This document shows, piece by piece, positions 40,665 through 49,853 of a DNA stretch of 64,000 nucleotides. The notes beneath the pieces were generated by a model. That model was not told where the DNA came from. It searched no databases and was given only the letters and a program-made list of their open reading frames with translations. How positions within the stretch are numbered: position 1 is the stretch's first letter; every line of letters begins with the position of its first letter. The DNA comes from Deinococcus puniceus (GTDB taxonomy: Bacteria; Deinococcota; Deinococci; Deinococcales; Deinococcaceae), in the NCBI RefSeq assembly GCF_001644565.1, contig NZ_CP011387.1, positions 1,472,501 to 1,536,500 on the forward strand. The letters run 5' to 3'. The position numbers and the translations under genes were made by a program.

Positions 40665-41582
40665 TTACCCCCCAGCACCCCGGAAAATCAGCAGCAGAAG
40701 AATCACGACCGCCGCCAGCAGCACCCAGCGCACCGCCCGCAATTTGGGATTGGCCTTGAATTGCTCACGCATGTCTTCCCGCGTTTCGGCCTGAGACTGG
40801 CGCACGCTGAGGCGCTGGGCACGCCGGATAGACCCCACCGATTCGTAGACCTTGCCTTGCCGCCGCAGGGCCACACCCAAGTTGTGGTGTGCGCCCTCGT
40901 AGTCGGGGGCCAGTTTCAGCACCTCGCGGTAACACACCTCGGCGTCGGCGGGGCGGCCTGCCTCCAAATCCAGATTACCCAAGTTCATCAGCGCCCGGTA
41001 ATGGCCCGGATCGAGGCGGCGGGCATCCTCGAAAGCACTCCGGGCGGCGTCGGGTTCTTCGCGCAGGGCGTGCAGCACGCCTAGAGCATTGCAGGCTTCC
41101 GCGTGTGTGATGGGGTGGGCGTGCGCGGGCTTCAGCACCTCGCTCAGTTCGCCCGGATCGGCTTTGCCGCTGCCCGCCTCCAGCGCTGCCAGCCCAAGAC
41201 CTAGCACCTCGGGGGCCACCAGCGATCTCAGGAGGGCCATTTCGCCCACCAGCCCCGCCGCCTCGCCTTCGGTCAGGGCCTGACTGTAGGCGGCCAGTGC
41301 CCGCCGCGCCCCCGGATATTTGCGGGCACGCACATCGTCCTGCGCGGCCACGAGTGCACCCAACGCCGCCGAGATTTCGGGTGCGGCGGGCAGCAAATGG
41401 GCCGCCGCCTGCGCTCTGCGCCACTCGCCGCTGCGGGCAAAGGGTTTCCAGTCCAGCACAGGTTTGGAAGGGTCAGACGGCTGGGGAGCAGGTTCAGGCA
41501 CTTGAGAATCAGGCCGCCCCCCCTCCGGTACAGCTGTGTTCGGCGCAGCAACGAGAACGCCCTCGCGGGCAGGATCGGTCAT
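40665..41582 (-). CDS. Tail-anchored TPR-repeat protein
   Basis: A 305-aa protein: residues 1-50 are Pro-rich and disordered, 60-270 form helical repeats with clear TPRs (EACNALGVLHALREEPDAAR, RALMNLGNLDLEAGRPADAE, EGAHHNLGVALRRQGKVYES), and residues 285-302 form a single C-terminal transmembrane helix (WVLLAAVVILLLLIF). This layout suggests a membrane-attached scaffold with a cytoplasmic TPR domain; the partner is unknown. A much longer reading to 42164 is rejected. The ATG at 41582 follows TATACT by 6 nt, a strong leaderless signal. Confidence 0.85.
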   Translation of the reverse strand: MTDPAREGVLVAAPNTAVPEGGRPDSQVPEPAPQPSDPSKPVLDWKPFARSGEWRRAQAAAHLLPAAPEISAALGALVAAQDDVRARKYPGARRALAAYSQALTEGEAAGLVGEMALLRSLVAPEVLGLGLAALEAGSGKADPGELSEVLKPAHAHPITHAEACNALGVLHALREEPDAARSAFEDARRLDPGHYRALMNLGNLDLEAGRPADAEVCYREVLKLAPDYEGAHHNLGVALRRQGKVYESVGSIRRAQRLSVRQSQAETREDMREQFKANPKLRAVRWVLLAAVVILLLLIFRGAGG

Positions 41583-41787
41583 GTCGGCAGTATACTGACG
41601 CCGCCCAGCAGACTTTGAGAGTTCCGAGGCGGTCTTTTCAGGCAGCCCCATGTCGGGGCGCTGACCCCTGCCACACGGCCCTTGGGCGACTGCTTGCCAG
41701 TCTCGCCCGCCTGTCACCTTCTGCTCTGATGCCGCCCTCCCCCCATCTTTCTGACCCCAGCCTTTCCCCAACGGAGACGTGTTTCCC

Positions 41788-42675
41788 TTGAACAATGATT
41801 TGAATTCAGACCCAACCGATACTGGTTCCCCCGAAACCGCGCCCCAGTCGGCCTTACCGCTGTATTCCCCCGCCCGCGTGCGCGAACTGCTGACGCTGCA
41901 CGGCCTGCGCCCTACCAAAAGCCTCGGCCAGAATTTTCTGATCGACGGCAATATTCTGCGGGCTATTGCCGAAGCAGGCGGGGCCGCCCCCGGCGTGCCT
42001 GTACTGGAAATCGGCCCCGGCCTCGGCGTGCTGACCCGTGAAGTGGCTTCACGCGGGGCGCTTGTGACGGCGCTGGAAAAAGACGAGCGGCTGAAGCCTG
42101 TGCTGGCCGACACTTTGGCGGGAACAGGCGTCAACGTGATCTGGGGCGACGCCCTCGATTTCAATTACGCGGGGCTGCCCCCCGGAACCCGTGTTATCGC
42201 CAATTTGCCCTACTACATCACGGGCGTGCTGCTGTCGCGCTTTATGCAGGCCCCCAACATCCTGTCGGCCACCGTGCTGGTGCAAAAAGAAGTGGCGCAG
42301 CGCCTCGCGGCCAAGCCCGGTCAGGAGGCTTACGGGTTCCTGAGTGCGCTGGCAGCCCTCTACGGCAGTGTCAAGCATGTGCGGGACGTGCCCAAAGGCG
42401 CATTCCTGCCTGCGCCCGACGTGACCAGCAGCGTGGTGCGCCTCGATTTTGACCGCGCCCGTCCCCTGCCTGACCCCGCGTTGGTCAGTTTTATAGACGC
42501 GGCCCTGCACCACCGCCGCAAGACTCTGCGGAACAATCTGCGCCTGATCGGGCATGAGGGCGCGCCTGTAGACGCCGCCATAGCCGGGGCGGGCCTACGC
42601 GCCGACGTGCGGGCCGAAGACGTGGCGCTTGACGATTTGCAAGCCGTTGCCCGCAGCTTAGGCGTGGTACGGTAA
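41788..42675 (+). CDS. rsmA: 16S rRNA dimethyladenosine transferase RsmA (KsgA)
   Basis: RsmA dimethylates A1518 and A1519 near the 3' end of 16S rRNA during 30S assembly. The product (about 295 aa) has KSLGQNFLIDGNILRAIAEA, VLEIGPGLGVLTREVASRG (SAM motif I), VTALEKDERL, the catalytic motif NLPYYITG and the C-terminal HHRRKTLRNNL. The start is uncertain: TTG at 41788 has GGAG 11 nt upstream, while GTG at 41779 has the same GGAG only 2 nt away. The first 30 residues are an acidic, non-conserved extension. Confidence 0.93.
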   Translation: MNNDLNSDPTDTGSPETAPQSALPLYSPARVRELLTLHGLRPTKSLGQNFLIDGNILRAIAEAGGAAPGVPVLEIGPGLGVLTREVASRGALVTALEKDERLKPVLADTLAGTGVNVIWGDALDFNYAGLPPGTRVIANLPYYITGVLLSRFMQAPNILSATVLVQKEVAQRLAAKPGQEAYGFLSALAALYGSVKHVRDVPKGAFLPAPDVTSSVVRLDFDRARPLPDPALVSFIDAALHHRRKTLRNNLRLIGHEGAPVDAAIAGAGLRADVRAEDVALDDLQAVARSLGVVR

Positions 42676-42820
42676 AGGCCGTATTACACGCAGGTCTGAC
42701 CGGGTAGGGGGTCTGTCTTTCCCTCATGTCTGTCGGCCCGGTCTCCACCCCTCCTTGTTCTGTCCACAGTGCTTTTCTATCCATAGGGCCACGTCCCACC
42801 CCGGCCCGGAGGTTCTAACC

Positions 42821-43756
42821 GTGAAGTTCTACGTCATCGGCGACGTTACAGTTGACCACTTGTATCACCTAGACCAGTTGCCCACACCGGGCAGCGAAAC
42901 CGCCCCCAGCCGCTCCACGATGGAACCCGGCGGCGCGGGCGGCACCATTTCCGTCACGTTGGCCCGCCTCGGCCACAGCGTCATTCTGGCGGCCCGTGTC
43001 GGAGACGACCCCTTTGCCGAATACGCCCTAGGCCGTGTGCGCGGGAGCGGCGTTTCCGAGGCAGCTATTCAGCGCGACCCCGACCACCTCACCAGTACCA
43101 TCACGGTGATGCAGACCCCCGACGGTCTGCGGGCCATGATCAGCGACGGGGCAGCCAACCGCCAACTCGACCCGGCCAAGCTGAAAAAGAAGGACGTGGA
43201 AACCAGCGACGCCCTGATCATCTCGGCCTATTCCCTGACCGAAGGGCCGCAGCGCGAGTATTCGCTGAAGGCCATCGAAGCCGCCAAGAATGCCAAAAAG
43301 CCTGTGCCCGTCTTCATCGACCTCGGCACCGGGGCCGTGAACAAGGCCGGAACCAAACTGGAACAGGACGTGATCGGCGCGGATTACCTGATGCTGAACC
43401 AGCACGAACTGTTGGCGCTCACGGGGACGGGCAGCATCAGCACGGCACTGGCCCAACTCGGCGCAGGCGGGGCGCGGCGAGTCATCGTGAAGGTAGGTAA
43501 GATGGGCAGCATCGTCTGGACGCCCGACGAAACCGAACTCGTGGACGCCGTGCCGCCGGAGGGCAACGTCGTGGACAGCACTGGCGCGGGCGATACCTTC
43601 ACGGCGGCCTTTGCCCACGCGGCCCTGTCTGGCCTGCCGCTGGCCCGCGCCGCCCGCGCCGCCAACGCCGCCGGAGCGTTGGCCGCCACCCGCTTCGGTG
43701 CCCAGAGCCGCGAAATCACCCCCGGCGACCTCGCGACGGTGATGACCAAGAAGTAA
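42821..43756 (+). CDS. PfkB-family carbohydrate kinase
   Basis: A 311-aa ribokinase-like sugar kinase that phosphorylates a sugar or nucleoside at the expense of ATP. Motifs are VIGDVTVDHLYHLDQLPTPG, the EPGGAGGTISVTLARLGHSV signature 1, LNQHELLALTG, VIVKVGKMGS and the catalytic signature 2 VVDSTGAGDTFTAAFAHAAL with its base aspartate. The substrate cannot be told from sequence. GTG at 42821 has a near-perfect GGAGGTTCTAACC before it. It is followed by a spacer with a GC hairpin before the amidase gene. Confidence 0.9.
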   Translation: MKFYVIGDVTVDHLYHLDQLPTPGSETAPSRSTMEPGGAGGTISVTLARLGHSVILAARVGDDPFAEYALGRVRGSGVSEAAIQRDPDHLTSTITVMQTPDGLRAMISDGAANRQLDPAKLKKKDVETSDALIISAYSLTEGPQREYSLKAIEAAKNAKKPVPVFIDLGTGAVNKAGTKLEQDVIGADYLMLNQHELLALTGTGSISTALAQLGAGGARRVIVKVGKMGSIVWTPDETELVDAVPPEGNVVDSTGAGDTFTAAFAHAALSGLPLARAARAANAAGALAATRFGAQSREITPGDLATVMTKK

Positions 43757-43968
43757 CAGGCCGGGCAGAGTGCTGTTGCTGCGGTATTGATGGAGGGGGC
43801 GGAGGGGCCAGATCGGCTGCTTGGCCCTTCCTCTCATTTGTGTGCCTATTTGTCTGCTGCTTGCCTGTGTCGTTCATCCTTTGGGGGCCAGCGCGTGCCC
43901 AATCTCACAAAGGGGCCGCATTTCTCATGGCTTTCCAGTGTGTTGTGGCAGCGGGGCCGTTAAACTCC

Positions 43969-45147
43969 ATGCCAGTGAAGCTCATTCCAATTCGAAACAC
44001 TCTTTTTTCTGTGTCCCGGCGTCTGCTGTTGCCGCTGGCCTGTTCTCTGCTTGCGCCGCTGGCCCTCGCCGTGCCCCGTGTGGGCAGCCACGACGGCTAC
44101 ACGCGGCTCGTCTTCAACCTTCCCAAAGTGGCGACCAGCACTGTGAAAGTGAGCGGCCAGAGCGTCACGGTGCGCCTGAATGTCACCCTGCCCGCCGAAC
44201 AGGGAGCGCTGAATGCTGCGGGGGTCACGGCCTACGCGGTGGCAGGCGGCACGGTCACGGTCACGTTGGCCAAAGGCCATGCCAGTGCCAAGGCCAGTGT
44301 GTTGCCCGCCGCTTCGGGGCAGCCCGCACGCTTGGTCATCGATGTGCCCACGAGTGCGGCAGCCGCGCGGGTGCCCGCCACACCACAGGCCCGCGCCACA
44401 CCCGCCCCCGCCCGCACGCCGACGCCAACGGCGGTGACGCGCCCTGCCGGATCGGGAACGTCTATTCGCCCAAGGGTAGTGCTGGACGCTGGGCACGGCG
44501 GCTATGACCCCGGCATGGTCAGCCGCTGGGTCACCGAAAAAGAAGTGACGTTGGCCATTGCCATGCGTGTGCGGGCCGAACTGATCAAACACGGCATAGA
44601 TGTGGTCATGGTGCGCGAAACAGACCGCCACCTCAGCAGCGACAAACGCACCGATCTCGATATGCGCTCGCGGCTGGCGACCACCGGAACCGTCAGCGCT
44701 TTCGTGAGTATCCACGTGAACGCCGCCGCCTCCAGCGCACAGGGCATAGAAACCTTCTATTTCGGGCAACCGCTGGCCGGAAGTGACCGGAGCCAAGCCG
44801 TGCGGGAAAACGGCGGCGGCAGCGTAGGACAAGAGTTGACCCGGCAGGCCGCCAACAGCGCCCAGAGCATGTTGGGCGACATTCTGGCTCAGGCCAAGGT
44901 GGCCTTCAGTCGCCAGTTGGCTCAAAGAGTGCAGACCAACCTGATCGCGGCCACCGGGGCCGTGAACCGGGGCGTTCGCACCGACACCTTTTACGTGATC
45001 CGCAACCCCACCACGCCCGCCATCCTCACCGAAATCGGCTTCGGCTCCAGCCCCGTCGAAGGCCCCCGCCTCGCCAACCCCGCCTACCGTGACCGGATCG
45101 CGCAGGCTATTGCGCGGGCCATTCTGGATTTTCTCAATACGAAGTAG
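43969..45147 (+). CDS. N-acetylmuramoyl-L-alanine amidase with AMIN domain
   Basis: A 392-aa exported wall hydrolase. Signal peptide: VSRRLLLPLACSLLAPLALA. Residues 38-125 form an AMIN-type beta domain (GYTRLVFNLPK, VRLNVTLPAEQG), a Pro/Thr/Ala linker follows, and residues 160-390 are Amidase_3: VVLDAGHGGYDPGMVS with zinc His, KEVTLAIAMRVRAEL, VSIHVNAA with zinc His, and ILTEIGFGSSPVEG with the catalytic glutamate. It cleaves the lactyl-alanine bond in peptidoglycan during division. The ATG at 43969 is chosen because it leads straight into the signal peptide; GTG at 43975 is possible. Confidence 0.9.
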   Translation: MPVKLIPIRNTLFSVSRRLLLPLACSLLAPLALAVPRVGSHDGYTRLVFNLPKVATSTVKVSGQSVTVRLNVTLPAEQGALNAAGVTAYAVAGGTVTVTLAKGHASAKASVLPAASGQPARLVIDVPTSAAAARVPATPQARATPAPARTPTPTAVTRPAGSGTSIRPRVVLDAGHGGYDPGMVSRWVTEKEVTLAIAMRVRAELIKHGIDVVMVRETDRHLSSDKRTDLDMRSRLATTGTVSAFVSIHVNAAASSAQGIETFYFGQPLAGSDRSQAVRENGGGSVGQELTRQAANSAQSMLGDILAQAKVAFSRQLAQRVQTNLIAATGAVNRGVRTDTFYVIRNPTTPAILTEIGFGSSPVEGPRLANPAYRDRIAQAIARAILDFLNTK

Positions 45148-45171
45148 AGGGTGTCGGGAGTAGTGAGTGAG

Positions 45172-45218
45172 AAAGGAGCAGGGCTTCAGCGACAATTTGG
45201 CTGAAGCCCTGCTCCTTT
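45172..45218. terminator. Bidirectional terminator between convergent genes
   Basis: A perfect 19-bp stem (AAAGGAGCAGGGCTTCAGC with GCTGAAGCCCTGCTCCTTT) encloses a 9-nt loop. It lies between the convergent amidase and cobalamin adenosyltransferase genes and can end transcription both ways. Confidence 0.9.
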
Positions 45219-45226
45219 AAGTAGAC

Positions 45227-45799
45227 TTACCGCCGTTTCTTCACGTTCCACGCCTCTTCATTTATTCCGCTGCGCTGGTTCACGGCGCGGGCCATGATGA
45301 ACAGCAGATCGGACACGCGGTTCAGGTACACCTGAGCGTGAATGTTGGTGTCTTCCTCGTGCATCAGGTGAATCACGTCCCGCTCGGCGCGGCGGGCTAC
45401 AGCGCGGGCCACTTGCAACGTGGCGGCGGCGGGTGTGCCCCCCGGATGCACGAAGCCCGTAAACGGCGGCGCGTCGGCCTGATAGCGGTCGATCATGGCT
45501 TCCAGAAAGGCCACGTCCTCGGCATCTATTCGGCTCAGGTTCTTCTCGTAGATGCCGCCTGCACGGGTCGCCAAATCTGCACCCAGATCAAATAGGGCAT
45601 TTTGCAGATATTCCAGATCGGTGTCCAGCGGGGCGTCGGGCTTGTGGCTGCGGGTATTGTGCGCCCGCGCCAGCCCCAGCACGCTGTTCAGTTCGTCTAC
45701 CGTGCCGTAGGCTTCCACGCGCACATGCGCCTTGCTCACGCGGTCAGCGCCGTACAGCCCAGTCGTGCCGCCGTCTCCTGTTTTGGTGTAGAGCTTCAT
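45227..45799 (-). CDS. Cob(I)alamin adenosyltransferase, PduO type
   Basis: A 190-aa trimeric enzyme that transfers the adenosyl group of ATP to cob(I)alamin. Family marks are the N-terminal MKLYTKTGDGGTTGLYGADR ATP-binding segment, VEAYGTVDELNSVLG, FVHPGGTPAAATLQVARAVA with ARRAERDV, and YLNRVSDLLFIMAR. The ATG at 45799 lies 7 nt after TACCCT, and an AGAGG just before it may also act as a ribosome site. No other cobalamin gene is in the window. Confidence 0.95.
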   Translation of the reverse strand: MKLYTKTGDGGTTGLYGADRVSKAHVRVEAYGTVDELNSVLGLARAHNTRSHKPDAPLDTDLEYLQNALFDLGADLATRAGGIYEKNLSRIDAEDVAFLEAMIDRYQADAPPFTGFVHPGGTPAAATLQVARAVARRAERDVIHLMHEEDTNIHAQVYLNRVSDLLFIMARAVNQRSGINEEAWNVKKRR

Positions 45800-45854
45800 G
45801 GCCTCTAGGGTAGTCGGTTGTGGCGGCTAGGGTGTGGGAAGGGCCAAGATTGAC

Positions 45855-45905
45855 GGTGTTGTCCCAGCTTTAAGGGGCGTTGCGTCAGCAACTGGGGGGG
45901 TCGCC
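45855..45905. repeat. Family A repeat, short copy
   Basis: GTTGTCCCAGCTTTAAGGGG then CGTTGCGTCAGCAACTGGGG matches the end of copies 1 and 2. It lies between malQ and the adenosyltransferase gene; the rest of the spacer has no gene. Confidence 0.55.
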
Positions 45906-45982
45906 CTCCAACCCAAACCCAAAAAGCAGGCCATAGGCGCAGGTTTCCCCACGTCCTACAGCCCACGCCCCACTTCCTCCGT

Positions 45983-47491
45983 TTACGCCAATCGACCCGT
46001 CTCTCCCGTCAGCACCCGCAACTGCGCCGCCGTTTCGGGAGACAGGTCGCCAGCTTGGTAGCGCCACGTCCAGTTGTGATCACCCGTGGTTCCCGGCAGG
46101 TTCATGCGGGCCTCGGTGCCCAGATTCAGTACGTCTTGCAGCGGCACAACGGCCAAGTTGGCGCGGCTCTCGAAGGCCATGCGCATCAGCTGAGGCGCGA
46201 AGGTTTCCTCGGTGGGATCGCTGCTGGTGTAGGTGCGGAAGTTGTGTTTTTCCTGCTCCTCGGCGTGCTGCCACCAACCGCGTGTGGTGTCGTTGTCGTG
46301 CGTGCCGCTGTACACCACCTGATTTTCACGCAGGTTTTCGGGCAAGAAGTCGTTGACGCTGAAATCGCCGCCACCGAAGGCAAATTGCAGCACGGCCATG
46401 CCGGGAAACCCGAAATCGTCGCGCAGTTTCTCCACGTCGGGGGTAATCACACCCAAGTCTTCGGCAATGATGGGCAGCACGCCCAAGGCCTCGCGCACGG
46501 CGGCGAACATTTGCTGCCCCATCGCCGGAACCCACTCGCCCTGAATGGCAGTTTCTGCGGGAAAGGGGATTTCCCAGCTGGCGGCAAAGCCCCGGAAGTG
46601 ATCGATTCGGACGAGATCGAACAGCTTCAGGCTGCCTTCAAAACGCTCGATCCACCATTTGAAGCCGCCCGCCTGCATGTTCTTCCAGTTGTACAGCGGA
46701 TTGCCCCAGAGCTGCCCGGTGGCGCTGAAATAGTCGGGCGGCACGCCAGCCACCACCGTGGGCTGGCCCTGATCGTCAAAATAAAACTGGTCGCGGTTGG
46801 CCCAGGCGTCGCTGGAATCCATCGCTACGAAAATGGGGATGTCGCCCACGATCTGTACCTTGCGCTCGGCGGCGTAGGCGCGAATGGCCCGCCACTGCTG
46901 GAAAAACAGAAACTGGATAAATTTGACGCGCTCTATAGGCGAGGCCAGGGCGTCGCGTGCTTTGGCGAGTGCCCCGGCTTCGCGGTCACGGGTGGCGGCT
47001 TCCCAGGCGTTCCACGGCAGGCCGCCGTGTGCATCCTTGAGTGCCATGAACAGCGCGTAATCGTCCAGCCACGCGGCTTCCTCGGCCTTAAACGCCTCGA
47101 ATTCCGGCTTGAGGTTCTGCGAGCCACCAAAAGCGTAATGGGCGTAGGCGCGGTCGAGCATCTGATTGCGCCACACGTATTGCAGCCCAAAATCCACCTT
47201 TTTGGGGCCGAATTCGGGCACCACCGTAAAGTCGCTGTCTTGCAGAAGGCCGTCTGCGTGCAGGGTTTCCAGATCTATCAGGTACGGATTGCCCGCAAAG
47301 GCGCTGAACGCCTGATAGGGGCTGTCGCCGTAGCCCGTCGGCCCCAGCGGCATGACCTGCCAGTAGGCCTGCCCCGCTTCGGCCAACCAATCTACGAATT
47401 TCCGTGCCTCAACACCCAAAGCGCCGATGCCGTAGGGGCCGGGCAAACTGGTCGGATGAAGTAGCACACCGCTTGAACGTTTGATGGTCAT
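45983..47491 (-). CDS. malQ: 4-alpha-glucanotransferase (amylomaltase)
   Basis: MalQ disproportionates malto-oligosaccharides by moving glucan chains, releasing glucose. The 502-aa GH77 protein has SGVLLHPTSLPGPYGIGALG, DIPIFVAMDSSDAWAN, LVRIDHFRGFAASWEIP containing the nucleophile aspartate, IIAEDLGVITPDV with the acid/base region, and VYSGTHDNDTTRGWW. The ATG at 47491 has AGAGGAG upstream. A 16-bp palindrome of LacI-type operator form lies about 52 nt before the start, so maltose-type regulation is likely. Confidence 0.95.
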   Translation of the reverse strand: MTIKRSSGVLLHPTSLPGPYGIGALGVEARKFVDWLAEAGQAYWQVMPLGPTGYGDSPYQAFSAFAGNPYLIDLETLHADGLLQDSDFTVVPEFGPKKVDFGLQYVWRNQMLDRAYAHYAFGGSQNLKPEFEAFKAEEAAWLDDYALFMALKDAHGGLPWNAWEAATRDREAGALAKARDALASPIERVKFIQFLFFQQWRAIRAYAAERKVQIVGDIPIFVAMDSSDAWANRDQFYFDDQGQPTVVAGVPPDYFSATGQLWGNPLYNWKNMQAGGFKWWIERFEGSLKLFDLVRIDHFRGFAASWEIPFPAETAIQGEWVPAMGQQMFAAVREALGVLPIIAEDLGVITPDVEKLRDDFGFPGMAVLQFAFGGGDFSVNDFLPENLRENQVVYSGTHDNDTTRGWWQHAEEQEKHNFRTYTSSDPTEETFAPQLMRMAFESRANLAVVPLQDVLNLGTEARMNLPGTTGDHNWTWRYQAGDLSPETAAQLRVLTGETGRLA

Positions 47492-47506
47492 GATTCTCCT
47501 CTGCAC

Positions 47507-47732
47507 TGTCTAGCCCCGGATAAGGTGCCGGATCCAACCCTGATGGAAGTGCTTCCATGATGATCTAAATCTGCAGCGCTCGTCTGAAGCCTGTCCATTT
47601 CTGGCCCGATTCTACCCAAGGTCGGCGCAGATTGTGTCGCATCCTCAACTTTGCCTGAACCGGAGAAGAGCGCTGCGCCAGAACCCACACAAAAACACGA
47701 GTAACACGGATTTCGATTGAATCCTGCTCTTC
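47507..47732. other. malQ upstream spacer
   Basis: No gene is seen. The part next to malQ holds the operator-like palindrome; the rest shows no further signal that I can support. Confidence 0.4.
47543..47558 (-). promoter_or_regulatory. LacI-family operator-like palindrome upstream of malQ
   Basis: ATGGAAGTGCTTCCAT consists of two 7-bp arms around a TG centre. It closely resembles the TGGAAGCGCTTCCA sites of MalR/CcpA-type LacI repressors. It is about 52 nt before the malQ start. Confidence 0.55.
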
Positions 47733-47869
47733 TAGAGCGGCTCTCCGAAATACGCCACCGAAAAAAGGGACTTTTGGTGGCTCCACTCTCTGCTCCGCAG
47801 CTCTTTGAGCCCGTCCTGCTCGGTAAAATTCACTCGCTTCGCTCGGTCATTATGATGACAAATGCTCCA
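47733..47869. mobile_element. MITE-like element, copy 2 (137 bp, inverted)
   Basis: In reverse complement it starts TGGAGCATTTGTCATCA and contains ATGACCGAGCGAAGCGAGTG, TTTTACCGAGCAGGACGGG and a CCACCAAAAG/CTTTTTTCGGTGG hairpin, ending GAGAGCCGCTCTA. It is collinear with copies 1 and 3. One end has TA, the other CA, so one flank has mutated. The next stretch to 48157 holds no gene; it has an AAGCTGCGCAGCAGAGC phrase related to family A. Confidence 0.7.
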
Positions 47870-48157
47870 GGATCCACTCCGACTTGCAGAGGCCCGAAGG
47901 GCAGGAGACTTGCCAAGCTGCGCAGCAGAGCGAGTGGGAAACACTACGGGCTAGGCGGTATGGAGGAATGGTGTCCTCATGCGGGAAGGCGTCCTCATGG
48001 GCGTCCGTTCTACCCGAGACAAGCGTCCGTTCACGACAATAGAGCCGCAGGCGGTGCGGCCAAGGTTGTGGCGGCAGTGGTGCGGATTCCGGATAAGAAG
48101 AGGGGCAAGGCGCATGGCCCCGCCCCCAGCTCAACGCTGAACTTCAGACCTAAAAAG

Positions 48158-48628
48158 TCAGTCGTACTCGACGCTCAGCACCTCGAATTGCATGGTGCCT
48201 TTGGGCAACTGCACGGTCACAGAATCACCTGTGCGCTTTCCGGCGAGGGCGACACCGATAGGGCTGGCGTCGCTGATTCTGCCGTTCAGCACATCAACTT
48301 CGTAGGTGCCCACCAGTTCGAACTTGCGCTGCACACCCTTGGCATCCTTGACCAGCACTTTGGCCCCCAGCCCGATCCCGCCGCTGGAATCCTCGGCCAC
48401 GATCAGGGCACGTTCCAACTGATGCTCGATCTCCACGATTCGGCCCTCGTTCTCACTCTGCTGCATGCGGGCCTCGTCGTAGGCGGCACTTTCGCGCAGG
48501 TCGCCGTCGGCCAGTGCCGATCCCATATATTCGCTGATCTGCTCCCGGCGCGTGGTTTTGAGGTGTTGGAGTGTTTCTTGCAGCTTGTCGTAGCCTCGCT
48601 GCGTCATGGTGATGCGATCCTTGGTCAT
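48158..48628 (-). CDS. greA: Transcription elongation factor GreA
   Basis: GreA stimulates cleavage of backtracked RNA by RNA polymerase. The 156-aa product has the N-terminal coiled coil starting MTQRGYDKLQETLQHLKTTR with the acidic tip GDLRESAAYDEARMQQ, and the C-terminal globular domain VDVLNGRISDASPIGVALAG, KRTGDSVTVQLP. The tip keeps Asp and Glu, which favours GreA over the inhibitory Gfh1 paralogue of this phylum. The ATG at 48628 follows TATACT by 8 nt, so the message is probably leaderless. Confidence 0.92.
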   Translation of the reverse strand: MTKDRITMTQRGYDKLQETLQHLKTTRREQISEYMGSALADGDLRESAAYDEARMQQSENEGRIVEIEHQLERALIVAEDSSGGIGLGAKVLVKDAKGVQRKFELVGTYEVDVLNGRISDASPIGVALAGKRTGDSVTVQLPKGTMQFEVLSVEYD

Positions 48629-48776
48629 AACACCAGAGTATAGAGCGCGGGCGCGTGAGTGGGGAGCGGGGAGCAGGTCAAGGCCATCCACCGCAGTCGC
48701 CATTGTGATTCAGGCCAGCAAGAGCGCGGCCAGCACGCCCTTCCCGCCGCTGGGACGCCTGATCCGAACCGAGCTG

Positions 48777-49853
48777 TCAGTACGCAAAACCAGATTTGGT
48801 AATCATCAGTTTCAGTTCGTGCGGGCTGGTGGCATTGTTCATCGCCTCGTCCATCGTGATCAGATTGTGGCGGTACAGTTCCACCAGATTCTGGTCGAAG
48901 GTGTGCATGCCCCGGATGTTGTCCTCGATCAGCGCGTCCTTGATCAGAGCAGTTTTTTCCTCGTCCTTCACGTATTCCTGCACCAGTGGCGTCGCCAGCA
49001 AAATCTCGGTGCCCAGCACCCGGCCCACACCGTCGGCCCGCTTCAACAGGCGTTGGCTGACAATTCCGACCAGCGACTCGGCCAGCAGCAGCCGAATCTG
49101 GTCGCGTTCGTAGGGCGCAAAAAAGTCGATGATGCGGTTCACACTTTTCACGGCGTCCTGCGTGTGCAGGGTACTGAGTACCAGATGCCCGGTCTGCGCG
49201 GCGGTCAGAGCGGCTTCTACCGTTTCCTTGTCGCGCATTTCGCCGATCATGATCACGTCGGGGTCTTGGCGCATAGAAAACTTCAGGGCCGTGCGGAAGT
49301 CGCGGGTATCGCTGCCGACCTCGCGCTGCACCACGATGGATTTCTTATTGCGGTGCAGAATCTCTATCGGGTCTTCGATGGTGATGATGTTGTACGAGTA
49401 ATGCCTGTTGATGTGGTCGATCAGACTGGCCATCGTGGTGCTTTTGCCCGCCCCAGTCGGCCCGGTGACCAAGATCAGGCCGCGTGACGCCTCGGCAAAC
49501 CCTTTCATCACGTCTACGGGCAGCCCCAGCGATTCGAAGCCCGGAATCGAATCTGCCACGATTCGCATGACGATGCCCACCGCGCCGCGTTGCCGGAACA
49601 CGTTGCAGCGGAATCTGCCCAGTCCAGCCACGCTGTAGGCGGTGTCCAGCTCGTTGCGGTACTCGAAATCTTCCCACTGGTCGGGCGTCAGAAGCGCCTG
49701 CGCCAGCTTGAGGGTATCGGGCGGCATGAGGGCCTGCGTGCCGAAGGGCATCAGCACGCCGTCTACCCGGCCCATCGGTGGGCTGCCTGCCTGCAAATGC
49801 ACGTCCGACACGCGCCGGGTGACCATTTCGTGCAGCAATTCGTCGAGGGTCAT
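48777..49853 (-). CDS. pilT: Type IV pilus retraction ATPase PilT
   Basis: PilT is the hexameric cytoplasmic ATPase that powers type IV pilus retraction in twitching and DNA uptake. The 358-aa protein has the PAS-like start with VSDVHLQAGSPPMGRVDG, Walker A GPTGAGKSTT, the Asp box NIITIEDPIEI, Walker B MIGEMRDKETVEAAL and the His box TGHLVLSTLHTQDA, then AESLVGIVSQRL. The start overlaps the panC stop by four bases (ATGA), an unusual pairing of a pilus motor with pantothenate synthesis. No other pilus gene is in the window. Confidence 0.95.
   Translation of the reverse strand: MTLDELLHEMVTRRVSDVHLQAGSPPMGRVDGVLMPFGTQALMPPDTLKLAQALLTPDQWEDFEYRNELDTAYSVAGLGRFRCNVFRQRGAVGIVMRIVADSIPGFESLGLPVDVMKGFAEASRGLILVTGPTGAGKSTTMASLIDHINRHYSYNIITIEDPIEILHRNKKSIVVQREVGSDTRDFRTALKFSMRQDPDVIMIGEMRDKETVEAALTAAQTGHLVLSTLHTQDAVKSVNRIIDFFAPYERDQIRLLLAESLVGIVSQRLLKRADGVGRVLGTEILLATPLVQEYVKDEEKTALIKDALIEDNIRGMHTFDQNLVELYRHNLITMDEAMNNATSPHELKLMITKSGFAY

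Noticed and set aside
41583..42164. N-terminal extension of the TPR protein
   Set aside because: It overlaps rsmA on the other strand and has no domain; TATACT directly before the ATG at 41582 marks the real start.
46055..47464. 469-aa open frame on the plus strand
   Set aside because: Antisense shadow of malQ with no recognisable domain.
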